Notes: generated by a model not told the origin, from the sequence alone. A stretch of 32,050 bases of DNA from a virus (IMGVR_UViG_3300006033_000078:1-32050), one strand, 5' to 3'. Counted from the first letter of the stretch, positions 20,471 to 30,430 are shown. Made by a program: numbers and translations.

Positions 20471-23110
20471 ATGGCACAAATAAATGTTGGTGATGTAACC
20501 TTTGGGTTAGGAGCTGATATACGAGGTCTTGATAAGGCACGTACTGCTATGCAAGCTTTCGGTAAAGAAACCGATCGTATTGCAAGACTACAAGCTCAAG
20601 GAGCTGAAGTATCTGTTGCTGCATATGCGAAGCAAGAAGCTGCTATGCGTAAGGCATTAAATACTACTGTTCTGCTGCAAAATCAATTGCGTCAATCAGG
20701 CGGATCTGCTGCTATGATTGGCCAGACAACCAATTCTTTAAATGCACTTACAAAAGCATTAGGTTCAGGCGAACTTAATGCCTCTCAGTATTCTCGTGCA
20801 ATGGATCGTTTTAAAGTTTCCACAGATAAGGTAAAATCTACTTTAAAAACCCTAGAAGGTACACATTCACAAGCTACCACTACAGGTAATCGTTTTAGTA
20901 CTATGTTAAAGGATTTACAATCAGCGTCCGTTTTAGCTGTCGGCCCACTAAGCGGCGTAGGGACGCGTATCAGTGCCTTTAGCGCTATTACTAGCCGCTC
21001 CACTTTAGCGCTTGGCGGCTTTGTATTAGGGGTTACTGCAGTAGGTGTTGCATTATTTAAAATGTCTTCGGCAGCTATTAAGACAGAACTTGAAATTCAA
21101 CGTATTAATTCAGCTTTATATGCTTCTGCTGGAACTACTACGGCCACTGCTAATGAATTCAATTATGTCGTAGGCGTATCTAAGAAACTGGGTCTCGAAC
21201 TTAGTTCTACTGCACAAGCTTATTCACAGTTTACTGCTTCTGTTAAAGGTACTAATATTGAGGGTGCTGAAGCCAAAAAGATTTTTGAAGGTACTGCTAC
21301 TGCAGCTTCCGCTTTAAAATTGTCTGCAGCAGATACTGAAGGCGTCTTCCGTGCATTAACACAGATGATGTCTAAAGGTACAGTACAGGCTGAAGAACTT
21401 CGTGGACAGTTAGGTGATCGTATTCCTGGAGCATTTAGAGATGCTGCAGCTGCAATGGGTGTATCTGAACAGAAGCTCGGACAACTTATGAAGAAGGGAG
21501 AAGTTCTCTCAGAAGATTTGCTACCTAAGCTGGCTGAAAGATGGAAAGCTGTTTACGGAGATGCTGCGGCTAAGTCAGCTGACGGGTTGCAAGCAGCTAT
21601 GAATAATGCAGCAACAGCACAAACATTATTTAACGTAGCTTTTAATGAAACCTTCGGAATTTCTGAAGCTGTAACTAAGAGCTTAAAAGCCTATGCTAGT
21701 GTATTAGATTACCTTACAGGTAAGATGAATACCAGCGAAGCAGCTGTTATGAAATTTGGAGAGCAAGTATCTAAAGATACTGCCACTTTCTTAGATGACC
21801 AAAAGAAAGTAATTACTGCTTCACGTGATCGTGTAGAAGGATATATTGCTGACGTTGCTGATATGAAATATCAGTCTACTATGCTGACTAATAAACTGAA
21901 AGATGATCTTGCAACACAAATTGAAATGCAAAAAGAGCTGTCTTCAGGATTTACAGGTAAATTAGCTCAGTGGGGTGGTGGTACTGATAAACGTGATGCA
22001 GAAATTAAAGCAACACAAGAAAAAATTGCACAACAAGAAGCATTAGTAGCTAAGGCAAAAGAACAATTAGATCTATTGAATAAGCTTAAGACTAAAACAA
22101 ATGAAAAAGGTGCCACTGGAACTAAACCTACAGCTAATGATAATACGGGTTCACCGAAGTTGGATAAACTTACGGAGATTAATGATGCTTTGAAAGTAAC
22201 CCAAGAACGCACTGCAGCTATTAATGCAATGCCAGATTATTGGTTACAAGGTTCTGATTCTTTGAGACTGTTCAATAAGCAACTTGAACGCGGTAAACAA
22301 TTAGAGGCTTTCAAAGATAAACTTATTCTAGCAGGCGTATCTCAGGATGTCTTTAACCAGAAAGTTAAAGCATTTAATGAAACTATGGCAGCTAATGATG
22401 TAGCAGAGCTTCGGCTGAAAAAGATTGAAGATCGTGCCAAAGCCTTAGATGAAATCGGAGGTACAGCATTAGATCATTTTGGTGGATTCCTAGAAGACTT
22501 AAATGATGAGACTAAATCCTTTGGAGATGCTTGGAGTAGTATGGTTGATGGTATTATTAAAGACCTTCAACGTTGGGCTATTCAGCAATCAGTTATTCAA
22601 CCGTTGAAAGATCTTATTGGAGGATCTTCAGGTACTGGAGCTGACGGAATTTTTGGAAGCGTACTTGGGGCGGTAGCTGGAGCATTTGGTTCTTCTTTCG
22701 GATCCAGTAGCAGTAGCTATGGTGGCGTATTCCAAGCAGCTAATGCTAACGTTAATCCACAATTAACTTCGACATTGGACTCTTTATATAATAGTTCAGT
22801 AATACTTCCTGGACGCGCAAGAGGTGGTAATGTTAATGCAGGTAAACCATATATGGTAGGAGAAAACGGTCCAGAGCCATTTATTCCTAACTCTTCAGGT
22901 AAAATACTTCCTACAGACTTTATGTCAGGTACACAAGTTAATATTACCATTAACAACAATAACGGTTCTAAAGTTACGCAGTCACAAGATAGTAGCGGAC
23001 GTAATATAGAAATCAGCATTGATGAAATGGTAGCAAAACAAATTAGCACTGTAGGTACACGCTCTAATAAAGCTGTACGTACAAGTGGCAATAGAATAGC
23101 AGGTAGATAA
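20471..23110 (+). CDS. Tape measure protein
   Basis: The 879-residue protein sets tail length. The N-terminal part has coiled-coil segments (AMQAFGKETDRIARLQAQG). A hydrophobic segment lies at about 180-200 (STLALGGFVLGVTAVGVALF). A conserved tape-measure domain follows, with KKLGLELSSTAQAYSQFTAS and TEGVFRALTQMMSKGTVQAEE, then LRGQLGDRIPGAFRDAA. The C-terminal third is coiled coil followed by a Gly/Ser-rich region and ARGGNVNAGKPYMVGENGPE, a common C-terminal motif. At about 1.5 angstrom per residue, the usual rule, this predicts a tail near 130 nm. GAAGGG lies before the ATG. Confidence 0.94.
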   Translation: MAQINVGDVTFGLGADIRGLDKARTAMQAFGKETDRIARLQAQGAEVSVAAYAKQEAAMRKALNTTVLLQNQLRQSGGSAAMIGQTTNSLNALTKALGSGELNASQYSRAMDRFKVSTDKVKSTLKTLEGTHSQATTTGNRFSTMLKDLQSASVLAVGPLSGVGTRISAFSAITSRSTLALGGFVLGVTAVGVALFKMSSAAIKTELEIQRINSALYASAGTTTATANEFNYVVGVSKKLGLELSSTAQAYSQFTASVKGTNIEGAEAKKIFEGTATAASALKLSAADTEGVFRALTQMMSKGTVQAEELRGQLGDRIPGAFRDAAAAMGVSEQKLGQLMKKGEVLSEDLLPKLAERWKAVYGDAAAKSADGLQAAMNNAATAQTLFNVAFNETFGISEAVTKSLKAYASVLDYLTGKMNTSEAAVMKFGEQVSKDTATFLDDQKKVITASRDRVEGYIADVADMKYQSTMLTNKLKDDLATQIEMQKELSSGFTGKLAQWGGGTDKRDAEIKATQEKIAQQEALVAKAKEQLDLLNKLKTKTNEKGATGTKPTANDNTGSPKLDKLTEINDALKVTQERTAAINAMPDYWLQGSDSLRLFNKQLERGKQLEAFKDKLILAGVSQDVFNQKVKAFNETMAANDVAELRLKKIEDRAKALDEIGGTALDHFGGFLEDLNDETKSFGDAWSSMVDGIIKDLQRWAIQQSVIQPLKDLIGGSSGTGADGIFGSVLGAVAGAFGSSFGSSSSSYGGVFQAANANVNPQLTSTLDSLYNSSVILPGRARGGNVNAGKPYMVGENGPEPFIPNSSGKILPTDFMSGTQVNITINNNNGSKVTQSQDSSGRNIEISIDEMVAKQISTVGTRSNKAVRTSGNRIAGR

Positions 23111-23475
23111 TGGCAATATCAGGAATATATTGGGTTAATACTTTACCACAACAACCTCTAATTGATGGATATACTGAAGAGGCAGCTGGTAAGAAAATCC
23201 GCACTACAATGGATGCGGCAGTAGCAAAACAACGGAATCGCTACTCCACTACAACTATCCCATTTACATGCGTATTTTTGTTTACTATGGACGAATATAT
23301 TGTCTTCAAAAATTTCTTTAACGTCACCTTAGTTAATGGATCTTTAGAGTTCAATATGCAGGTAGTAGGAGACCCAACAACTACACAGGTAGTGAGATTT
23401 ACGGAAAGAAATTATAGTCCTGAATTTTTAGGACTACACGTAAGAGTAACATGTAATTTGGAAGTAATGCCATGA
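23110..23475 (+). CDS. Minor tail protein (lambda M-like position)
   Basis: The 121-residue, mostly beta protein (MAISGIYWVNTLPQQPLIDGY, RNRYSTTTIPFTCVFLFTMDE, VVRFTERNYSPEF) occupies the place of lambda M, between tape measure and the DUF1833/L-like gene. It probably caps the tail tube at the distal end. Sequence identity to M is not visible by eye. It overlaps both neighbours (TAATG, ATGA). Confidence 0.72.
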   Translation: MAISGIYWVNTLPQQPLIDGYTEEAAGKKIRTTMDAAVAKQRNRYSTTTIPFTCVFLFTMDEYIVFKNFFNVTLVNGSLEFNMQVVGDPTTTQVVRFTERNYSPEFLGLHVRVTCNLEVMP

Positions 23476-24038
23476 GTGATTTTAGTGCCTTAGATTTTGA
23501 GGATGAAGATTTCAATACCTCTACTATTTCATCAGATATGTCTGCAGCAATGCATGCAAGATCTACTGAAGAGGTATTTTTAATTTTAGTAACTATTACA
23601 CATCCTAATCTGGCACAACCAATATACATAGTCAACGATACTAAGGATGAATTATCTACAGGGCAAAGAGGTGTAATATCTAACGGACATGAATTTGTAT
23701 ATTTGCCGTTTGAATTTATTCTTCCTACCTTAGAAAGAGATTCTATTCCCAAGTCTAGGATTAGTATGGATAATACCAGTAGGGAGATTGTAGCAACAGT
23801 ATTATCTATTAGTGATCCACCTGATGTACAAATACAAATTGCACTATCTTCTAATCCAGACTTAATTGAATATGACATACAAGGTTTTAAATTAGCATCG
23901 GTAACATATGATGCATTAACAATTGAAGGAGACTTAACTTTTGAACAGTTCTTTAGCGAACCATATCCAAGCGTAAGATTTACCCCTTCACGTTTTCCAG
24001 GTTTATTTAGAGGACGTTCAAGTCAAGTAGGAGCATAA
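23472..24038 (+). CDS. Minor tail protein, DUF1833 family (lambda L-like)
   Basis: The 188-residue protein shows the DUF1833 pattern: EEVFLILVTITHPNLAQPIYIVND, then HEFVYLPFEFILPTLERDSIP. It continues with a beta-rich core ending in FSEPYPSVRFTPSRFPGLF. DUF1833 proteins are tail-tip components found beside an NlpC/P60 gene and J, as here. It begins at an ATG that overlaps the previous stop and ends in a TAATG. Confidence 0.84.
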   Translation: MSDFSALDFEDEDFNTSTISSDMSAAMHARSTEEVFLILVTITHPNLAQPIYIVNDTKDELSTGQRGVISNGHEFVYLPFEFILPTLERDSIPKSRISMDNTSREIVATVLSISDPPDVQIQIALSSNPDLIEYDIQGFKLASVTYDALTIEGDLTFEQFFSEPYPSVRFTPSRFPGLFRGRSSQVGA

Positions 24039-24463
24039 TGGTTTGGTCTAATAAATATATAGAGATTCCTTTCGTAGATCATGGACGTGATTGGACTGGG
24101 TGTGACTGTTATGGATTAGGCAGGTTAGCTTTAAAAGAAGAATGCGGAATTGAATTACCAAGCTTATTAGACGTGTATAAGAACATTAAAGATGTAGATA
24201 CCTTAACTGCAAGAATTAATGAAGTATCTGCACAAGAGGAAGTTTGGATACCAATACCAAAAGGACAAGAAAAAGAATTTGATATAATAGTATTGCGTAT
24301 TTTAGGCTTACCTATTCATATGGGTATAGTAACTACTAAAGGAAATATGCTACATATTATTGACGGCAGTAACGCACAGGAAGTACCATATACTAAAGGC
24401 GAGTGGGCTAATCCACATAAGTTAATAGGCTTTTATAGGCACAAGGAATTATGCAAGACTTAG
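24038..24463 (+). CDS. NlpC/P60 cell-wall endopeptidase, tail tip (lambda K-like)
   Basis: The 141-residue protein has the NlpC/P60 catalytic motifs: HGRDWTGCDCYGLGRL with the nucleophile Cys24, and LGLPIHMGIV with catalytic His94. The family cuts peptidoglycan stem peptides. Placed between the L-like and J-like genes, it is a tail-tip enzyme for local wall opening on DNA entry or a tip assembly factor. It is shorter than lambda K and lacks the N-terminal Mov34-like domain. It overlaps the J gene by 13 bases. Confidence 0.88.
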   Translation: MVWSNKYIEIPFVDHGRDWTGCDCYGLGRLALKEECGIELPSLLDVYKNIKDVDTLTARINEVSAQEEVWIPIPKGQEKEFDIIVLRILGLPIHMGIVTTKGNMLHIIDGSNAQEVPYTKGEWANPHKLIGFYRHKELCKT

Positions 24464-27400
24464 TACAATATAAAGATACATCTCTATTGGTACCCGCTCG
24501 TTTAGCTACTGAGCCGGGTATTAACGTATCTGCTTGTGCTTATCCTTTTACTGCAGGCATGTCTTCTTATGTAGTTGCTGAAGGCTATAATATCGCGGAA
24601 ATACTGAACACCATCACCACGCACCCATTTATGCAGTTGCAAGCTCACGTGTACATTAATGAGACATATGTACCTAGAGCATATTGGGAACGCGTATATC
24701 CTAAAACAGGATCAAGCTTAACGGTCAAAATCATTCCTGGTAAGGGAAAGAAAAATCCATTAGCTACCATTCTTATGGTTGCAGTTATCGCTGCGGGCGC
24801 TTGGGCAGGTGCTCTTATTGCTAACGGAGCACTTGCCGGATCTTTGGGTGCAGGCTTTGCTGCAGGTACTACTGGTGCTACTATTGCTGGAGCATTTGCT
24901 TCTGCAGTTGTTAATGCTGTAGGATCGTTGCTTGTAAATGCTTTAGCGCCTCCTGCAAAACAACGTACATCTGGAGGAGGTACTGATGCAGCAGACTCTC
25001 CGACATTATTTATTGAAGGTGCTAGAAACTCACCCGATTATTACGGTGTAGTACCTGTTATCTTTGGACGTCACTTAGTTGTACCTAAATTAGCCTCTAA
25101 TAATTATACCGAAACAGTTGGTAACAACCAATATGTAAGGCAATTATTTTGTTTAGGTTTAGGTAAGTACAATGTATACAATCCAGCTATTGGTGCAACT
25201 GCTTTATCACAATTCACTGACGTACAAATTAATCAATATACTGATGGTGAAGGTGCTGATGCAGACTTACAAATATACCCTGAGTCTATTTTTCAGGAGA
25301 ACTTTCAAGTACAATTGACAGATGCTGCCGGATGGATTACGCGTACAACACAACCTGCATGTGATGAATTTATTTTTGATATTTCCTATCCTAGAGGTAT
25401 TGTAAAATATAACGATCAAGGTAAAAAGACAGCTATTAACGTACAAGTAGAGATGCAATATGCACCTACTGGTACTGGAACTTGGTCTGCATCAACATTT
25501 TATACCCTTAATAATGCTACTACTTCTGCAGTATTAAATTCTCCTAAAATTACTGCCGGCGGTGGACAGTATGATGTACGTGTACGTAAAGTAGTTTTAT
25601 ATACTCCTAGTGATAGTCTTTTGGATGATACTTGGTGGGTAGGTATTAAAACCATTACACACGAAAATCCTGTTGCTATGAAAGGTGTTTCTTTAGCTGA
25701 AATGCGTATTAAGGCTACTGACCAATTAAACGGAGCTGTAGACCAATTTCAGGAAGAACTCTTTTCTGTATTACCAGATTATGACGTTACTACTAATACC
25801 TGGATTGAACGTGAAACACGTAACCCAGCATCATTCTTTAGATATGTCTGCCTTAATTCCGCTTTATTCGAAGACGGTAGTGGTAATCCTTTGGTTGATG
25901 CACCTAATGCACGCCCATTAACTATTGCACGTATGATTGATGATGATCTAAAGGATTTTCATGATCATTGCCGTATCAACGGTTTTGAATATAACGCCGT
26001 AATTGACTTCGAAGCTTCTGTACAAGATATGTTAGCTGAGATTGCAGCAGCAGGACGTGCAGCACCTACATTGGTAGACGGTAAATGGACAGTAGTTATT
26101 GATAGACTGCAAACTGTTATAGCGCAGCATTTTACTCCAGCTAATACCTGGGGTTATTCTGCTACCAAAGTATTTCCAGAAATTCCTCATGCATTCCGTA
26201 TTCAGTTTCTCAACGAAGAAGCCGGATTCTTGCAGGATGAAATGTTGGTATATGCTGATGGATACAATAAGACTAATGCACGTAAAATTGAAGGCTTGCA
26301 ACTTCCAGGTATTACAAAGCCTAGCTTAATTTACAGACATGCAAGAGAGCATATGGCTGTAATTAAACTGCGCCCTATTGAACATAGCTTTTACTGTGAC
26401 GTAGAACACTTAGTTGCAACTCGTGGACGCTTAATTAAATTTGCACATGATGTACCTTTAATTGGTGTAGGTCAAGGATATATTACAGGAGTTACTACTG
26501 ATGGTGGTAGCCCTGCTAATATTATTTCCATTCAATTGGATCGTCCTATGGAAATGCAACCAGGTAAATCTTACAGCGTACGCGTAAGAGATGCCGAGAC
26601 ACGTAAAAGCACTTATAAGGCGGTTACAACAGTTGTCGGAAATAACAACACCACACTTACCTTCACTACCCCATTTCCACGCACAGAAGGTATGTATATA
26701 GATGACTTGTTCATGTTTGGAGAAACAGGAAGAGAAAGTATTGATCTGATCGTCAAAGATATTTATCCTGATAATGATTTCGTAGCTAAAATTGTCTGCG
26801 TAGATGCTTCGCCTGCAATTTTTTCTGCTGGTACTGGGACTATTCCATCTTTTGATTCTGTTGTTACATTACCTGCAATCTTACAACGTACATTAGCTCC
26901 GGTAATTAAGCAAATTCAAACTGGTGCAGAAGTACAAGTATATAATACAGATGGATCTATTTCCACTCGTATGGTTATTACATTAGAAAATCCTAACGGA
27001 TTTGATGTAGTACCATCGATCAAAATAAGACAGTCAGGTACAGATACTTATGAAGATGCTAATACATTGGCACTTAGTTCTGAACGCATTATTATTGATG
27101 GATTAGATCAAGACGTACTTTATGATATCCAGATCCTTTATAGAAAAGCCGGTTCAGGTGTAATTACCTCTACCGTACATTCACCTATAACTGAACGTAC
27201 ATTTATTCGCTTTGAAGGTATTAGTGATAATCCACCTAGTGTAACGAACTTTAAGATTCAACTGGTTAACACCTTAGCATTACTTACATGGGATGCTATG
27301 CGTCTTATTGACTTTGCATATTACGAAATTCGTTATAGTCCTAATCTTGTAGGCGCTACTTGGGCTTCTGCACAAGTAATTAAAACAGGATTGACTAATA

Positions 27401-28209
27401 ATGAAACTACCTTAGCAGCTGCTTCTGGTACTTTCATGATTAAGGCAGTTGATACAGGTAATAGATATTCTAACGACGAAACTACTGCAAGCTTGTCAGT
27501 GGTTATTGAAGGTACTAATGCTGTAGAAACTGTCACAGAAGATCCAGGCTTTACAGGTACACATACTAATACTATAGTTGCTTCAGGTAATCTAGAATTA
27601 GATGTACTTACCTTAGGTGAAGGTTTATACGAATTTGATAACATCATTGACTTATCTGAAATATATCCTTGTACATTAATTCCACATATTATTGCTACAG
27701 GACGTAATATTGGCAATACAATGGATCAATGGCCTGTATTATCTTTATTAGATTCCTTAGCAGGATCTACTCCAGCTTCATGGTATGTAGTATTAGAAGA
27801 GTCGCATACTGATGATGATCCTTCTGGTACACCTACATGGTCTCCATGGGCAGGGATAAATTTGGGTAATTATATTTTCCGTGCAATTAAGTTCCGCCTT
27901 AAGTTGTTTGGTAATGGTATTAACGTAACCCCTTCCATTGAAGAACTTGGTGTATTGATAGATATGCCAGATAGGGTAGAAAAATTACTTAACCATGAAA
28001 TAACTGCAGGCGGTGTTACAGTTACATATACGCCAGCATACAAAGCAACTCCGGTAATGACTTATTCTTTAACGAATGGTGTTGATGGAGACAAAGTCGA
28101 AGTAACTAGCGAAACGGTTAATGGGTTTAATATTAAAGTTACTAATGCAGGTTTAGATGTTACACGACATGCAAATATTCATATTATAGGTTACGGAAGG
28201 GTACAATAA
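24451..28209 (+). CDS. Central tail tip protein J-like (host specificity)
   Basis: The 1252-residue protein has an N-terminal part like lambda I (SYVVAEGYNIAEILNTI, VYINETYVPRAYWERVYP). A Gly/Ala-rich hydrophobic stretch (about 105-170) follows, and then the J body. The J body has SPDYYGVVPVIFGRHLVVPKLASN, DDTWWVGIKTITHENP, and DVEHLVATRGRLIKFAHDVP. FN3-like domains lie at about 860-1030, and a beta-rich C-terminal end contacts the host. Gene order L-K-I/J and size agree. A separate lambda I gene is absent, so I appears fused to J. The start overlaps the endopeptidase gene. The stop overlaps the next ATG. Confidence 0.9.
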   Translation: MQDLVQYKDTSLLVPARLATEPGINVSACAYPFTAGMSSYVVAEGYNIAEILNTITTHPFMQLQAHVYINETYVPRAYWERVYPKTGSSLTVKIIPGKGKKNPLATILMVAVIAAGAWAGALIANGALAGSLGAGFAAGTTGATIAGAFASAVVNAVGSLLVNALAPPAKQRTSGGGTDAADSPTLFIEGARNSPDYYGVVPVIFGRHLVVPKLASNNYTETVGNNQYVRQLFCLGLGKYNVYNPAIGATALSQFTDVQINQYTDGEGADADLQIYPESIFQENFQVQLTDAAGWITRTTQPACDEFIFDISYPRGIVKYNDQGKKTAINVQVEMQYAPTGTGTWSASTFYTLNNATTSAVLNSPKITAGGGQYDVRVRKVVLYTPSDSLLDDTWWVGIKTITHENPVAMKGVSLAEMRIKATDQLNGAVDQFQEELFSVLPDYDVTTNTWIERETRNPASFFRYVCLNSALFEDGSGNPLVDAPNARPLTIARMIDDDLKDFHDHCRINGFEYNAVIDFEASVQDMLAEIAAAGRAAPTLVDGKWTVVIDRLQTVIAQHFTPANTWGYSATKVFPEIPHAFRIQFLNEEAGFLQDEMLVYADGYNKTNARKIEGLQLPGITKPSLIYRHAREHMAVIKLRPIEHSFYCDVEHLVATRGRLIKFAHDVPLIGVGQGYITGVTTDGGSPANIISIQLDRPMEMQPGKSYSVRVRDAETRKSTYKAVTTVVGNNNTTLTFTTPFPRTEGMYIDDLFMFGETGRESIDLIVKDIYPDNDFVAKIVCVDASPAIFSAGTGTIPSFDSVVTLPAILQRTLAPVIKQIQTGAEVQVYNTDGSISTRMVITLENPNGFDVVPSIKIRQSGTDTYEDANTLALSSERIIIDGLDQDVLYDIQILYRKAGSGVITSTVHSPITERTFIRFEGISDNPPSVTNFKIQLVNTLALLTWDAMRLIDFAYYEIRYSPNLVGATWASAQVIKTGLTNNETTLAAASGTFMIKAVDTGNRYSNDETTASLSVVIEGTNAVETVTEDPGFTGTHTNTIVASGNLELDVLTLGEGLYEFDNIIDLSEIYPCTLIPHIIATGRNIGNTMDQWPVLSLLDSLAGSTPASWYVVLEESHTDDDPSGTPTWSPWAGINLGNYIFRAIKFRLKLFGNGINVTPSIEELGVLIDMPDRVEKLLNHEITAGGVTVTYTPAYKATPVMTYSLTNGVDGDKVEVTSETVNGFNIKVTNAGLDVTRHANIHIIGYGRVQ

Positions 28210-29285
28210 TGTCACAGTTTAGTTTTGGAAATATCAACGAGGCTACTACCGATGGATTTGGTTTAGCTACTATGTTGGAAAACTTTGAAGCTGCAGTCAA
28301 TAGCGCACACGCAGGCGCTACAGCTCCTTCATACAAAATTACAGGTACTACATGGAGAGATACATCTGTAACACCTCACCTGATTAAGCAATATGACGGT
28401 GCTAACTGGCTTGTTATAGGTAGTTTAAATACTACTACCCATGAATATGCTTTATACCATAAAGGAGCTGTCTTAACAGGTAATGCTACAGCTACTACAG
28501 GTGATGGATTAGAAATTAGTTCTAATGCTCTACGTGTTAAATTAGATGGAACTACTATCATAAGATCCGCAGCAGGTATTAAAGTAGATACCACACAGTT
28601 TGCTACCGCTGCACAAGGTGCTCTAGCTGACACTGCATTACAACCTGGAAGTGTATCTTCAGGTATTATTATTAACCGTTATGTACTTAATTCAAGTACT
28701 ACTTACACTAAACCTGCTAACTTATTGTATATAGACGTAGAATGTGTAGGTGGTGGGGGTAATGGTGGAGGCGGTACAAACTACGGTAGTGGAGGTGGTG
28801 GAGGAGGCGGTGGATATACTAAAAAAATGATTGTTGCTTCTGCTATTGGTGTCACCGAAACTGTAACAGTTGGCGGGGTAAGTGGAACTTCTTCCTTCGG
28901 CACACATTGTTCTGCGACTGGTGGGGGTACGGGAGGAAATAGTGCTGCTGGCGGAGGAATTAGCGCGGGTGGGGGTGCTGGCTTAGGTGTTGGTGGTGAT
29001 ATAGTCATACATGGTACAACAGGTCGCAGTGGTTTAAATGGTGGACCAAATCCTGCAACATCAACTGGGCAAACAGTTGTTGGTGGCGATGGTGGAGGCT
29101 CAATATGGGGTGGCGGTGGCAATGGTGCAAAATGTTCTGTAGGAGGTACTACAGTAGCGAGTGGTACAGCAGGTTCAACTTATGGCGGTGGAGGAGGCGG
29201 TGGAGCCAGCTTAAGTGGGGGTACTAGAAATGGTGGCGCAGGTATTCAAGGCGTTGTAATTGTTACAGAATATATCAGCACATAA
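28209..29285 (+). CDS. Tail-tip adhesin with polyglycine-rich domain
   Basis: The protein has 358 residues. The N-terminal ~110 residues carry a virion-binding-like part (TWRDTSVTPHLIKQYDGANWL, VIGSLNT). Residues 110-160 are helical (ADTALQPGSVSSG). From about 175 a Gly-rich domain begins: VECVGGGGNGGGG, then YGSGGGGGGGGY, and GGDGGGSIWGGGGNGAK. It ends GAGIQGVVIVTEYIST. This composition matches polyglycine-II type adhesin domains such as those of T4-like gp38 proteins. It directly follows J, the usual place for a receptor-binding accessory. The receptor is not predictable. Confidence 0.78.
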   Translation: MSQFSFGNINEATTDGFGLATMLENFEAAVNSAHAGATAPSYKITGTTWRDTSVTPHLIKQYDGANWLVIGSLNTTTHEYALYHKGAVLTGNATATTGDGLEISSNALRVKLDGTTIIRSAAGIKVDTTQFATAAQGALADTALQPGSVSSGIIINRYVLNSSTTYTKPANLLYIDVECVGGGGNGGGGTNYGSGGGGGGGGYTKKMIVASAIGVTETVTVGGVSGTSSFGTHCSATGGGTGGNSAAGGGISAGGGAGLGVGGDIVIHGTTGRSGLNGGPNPATSTGQTVVGGDGGGSIWGGGGNGAKCSVGGTTVASGTAGSTYGGGGGGGASLSGGTRNGGAGIQGVVIVTEYIST

Positions 29286-29295
29286 GGAGTTTGAA

Positions 29296-29676
29296 ATGTC
29301 AAATAAAGCAAAACCAACTAATGTCTTAAAGGGGAAGATAAATATGGAGGAACTTATAGTACAACACTTAACACGTATTGAGGTCAAAGTAGATCAACAT
29401 GCAGAAGCTTTAAATCGCTTTACACGTACAGAAGAACGCGTTGTAATGCTTTTGGAAAGCTTTAAAGAAATGAATACTGCCTCTAATGCATTAGAAGCTC
29501 GTATAGCTACCTTAGAAAAAGCTTTAGCGGAAGCACGTACTACAGGTAAAACTATTGGATGGATTCTTACATGCTTAGCAAGTATTGTAATTTTTCTGTT
29601 CGGAGTAAATTGGGACGAAATTATGGTTTCTTTAAAAACCTTTCTTATGAGTATGGAGAAGCCAAATGTCGAATAA
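29296..29676 (+). CDS. XhlA-like holin-associated membrane protein
   Basis: AAGGAG precedes the ATG at 29296, giving 126 residues. An alternative in-frame ATG at 29344 also has a fair ribosome binding site (AGGGGAAG). From MEELIVQHL the protein resembles XhlA: TRIEVKVDQHAEALNRF and RTEERVVMLL form a coiled coil (about 17-82), followed by one membrane helix (TIGWILTCLASIVIFLF, 87-103) and a short tail. XhlA proteins act with holins in lysis. The two starts might give long and short forms with opposite timing, as in lambda S. It overlaps the endolysin gene by 11 bases. Confidence 0.7.
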   Translation: MSNKAKPTNVLKGKINMEELIVQHLTRIEVKVDQHAEALNRFTRTEERVVMLLESFKEMNTASNALEARIATLEKALAEARTTGKTIGWILTCLASIVIFLFGVNWDEIMVSLKTFLMSMEKPNVE

Positions 29677-30199
29677 TGCTTTCTTTGAAGAATGTCTTAA
29701 GGCTGTTTTATTTTGGGAAAAGACAGTATATACCAACAATCCAGGGGATTTAGGGGGCCCTACGAAATATGGTATCACGCAAAGGACCTTGGCAAGTTAT
29801 AGAGGTAAGCCTGTCACCGCAGAAGATGTACGTAATCTTACATACGAGGAAGCCGCAGACATCTACAAGAAGTACTTTTGGGATGCAAATAATTGCGATT
29901 TACTCCCGAAGCCAATTGCCTTACTCCTGTTTGACGGCTGTGTAAATCAATCAGGCGTAGCAATTCGTAAAGCATTACAATCTGCTATAGGTAAAATTGT
30001 AGTGGATGGAAATATTGGTCCCAGAACAGCGCTTGCAGCGGAGAACAGAAATGTTATTGATCTGGTAAATAGATTTATGACTTTGAGGGCACTGAGGTAC
30101 GCCGACTCTAGTACCTTTGGACTTCATGGTCGTGGATGGTTTAATCGTATGTTTGACATGCATACTCGTGCGATTAAATTAAGTACATTAAACAACTAA
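29666..30199 (+). CDS. GH108 endolysin (N-acetylmuramidase)
   Basis: The 177-residue lysozyme has the GH108 core LFWEKTVYTNNPGDLGGPTK with catalytic Glu18 and following YGITQRTLASY. It continues with TYEEAADIYKKYFWDA and a peptidoglycan-binding-like segment (ALQSAIGKIVVDGNIGPRT). The family hydrolyses the beta-1,4 bonds of peptidoglycan. The usual EGGYvnd is EKTVYTNNP here. No signal peptide or anchor is seen, so release depends on the neighbouring holin. It is translated from an ATG overlapping the XhlA-like stop. Confidence 0.9.
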   Translation: MSNNAFFEECLKAVLFWEKTVYTNNPGDLGGPTKYGITQRTLASYRGKPVTAEDVRNLTYEEAADIYKKYFWDANNCDLLPKPIALLLFDGCVNQSGVAIRKALQSAIGKIVVDGNIGPRTALAAENRNVIDLVNRFMTLRALRYADSSTFGLHGRGWFNRMFDMHTRAIKLSTLNN

Positions 30200-30217
30200 C
30201 CCATAAGGAGATAAATT

Positions 30218-30421
30218 ATGGACACTACAATGTTAAACAGTATCCTCAGGCATATTATTACTGGGGTAGGTGCGGTACTTGTAACCAAGGGCTACACTGA
30301 TCAAGCAGGATTAGAACTTATTGCGGGTGGTGTTACAACCGTAGTAGGTTTAGTACTGTCATACTTTGATAAGAGAAAAGCTGCTGCCACTTTGGAAGCA
30401 ACTAAAGCAAACAAACAATAG
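30218..30421 (+). CDS. Putative holin, two membrane helices
   Basis: The 67-residue protein has two predicted helices (about IITGVGAVLVT, 13-23, and LIAGGVTTVVGLVLSYF, 34-50) and a charged C-terminus (DKRKAAATLEATKANKQ). This is the layout of small class II-like phage holins of the Pam3-gp34 kind. AAGGAGATAAATT stands before the ATG. It lies among endolysin, small membrane protein and spanin genes, which supports a role in permeabilising the membrane. Confidence 0.72.
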   Translation: MDTTMLNSILRHIITGVGAVLVTKGYTDQAGLELIAGGVTTVVGLVLSYFDKRKAAATLEATKANKQ

Positions 30422-30430
30422 GAGAATACA

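Noticed and set aside
28781-29122. Proline-rich minus-strand open frame
   Set aside because: It is the antisense of the polyglycine domain and has no start signals.
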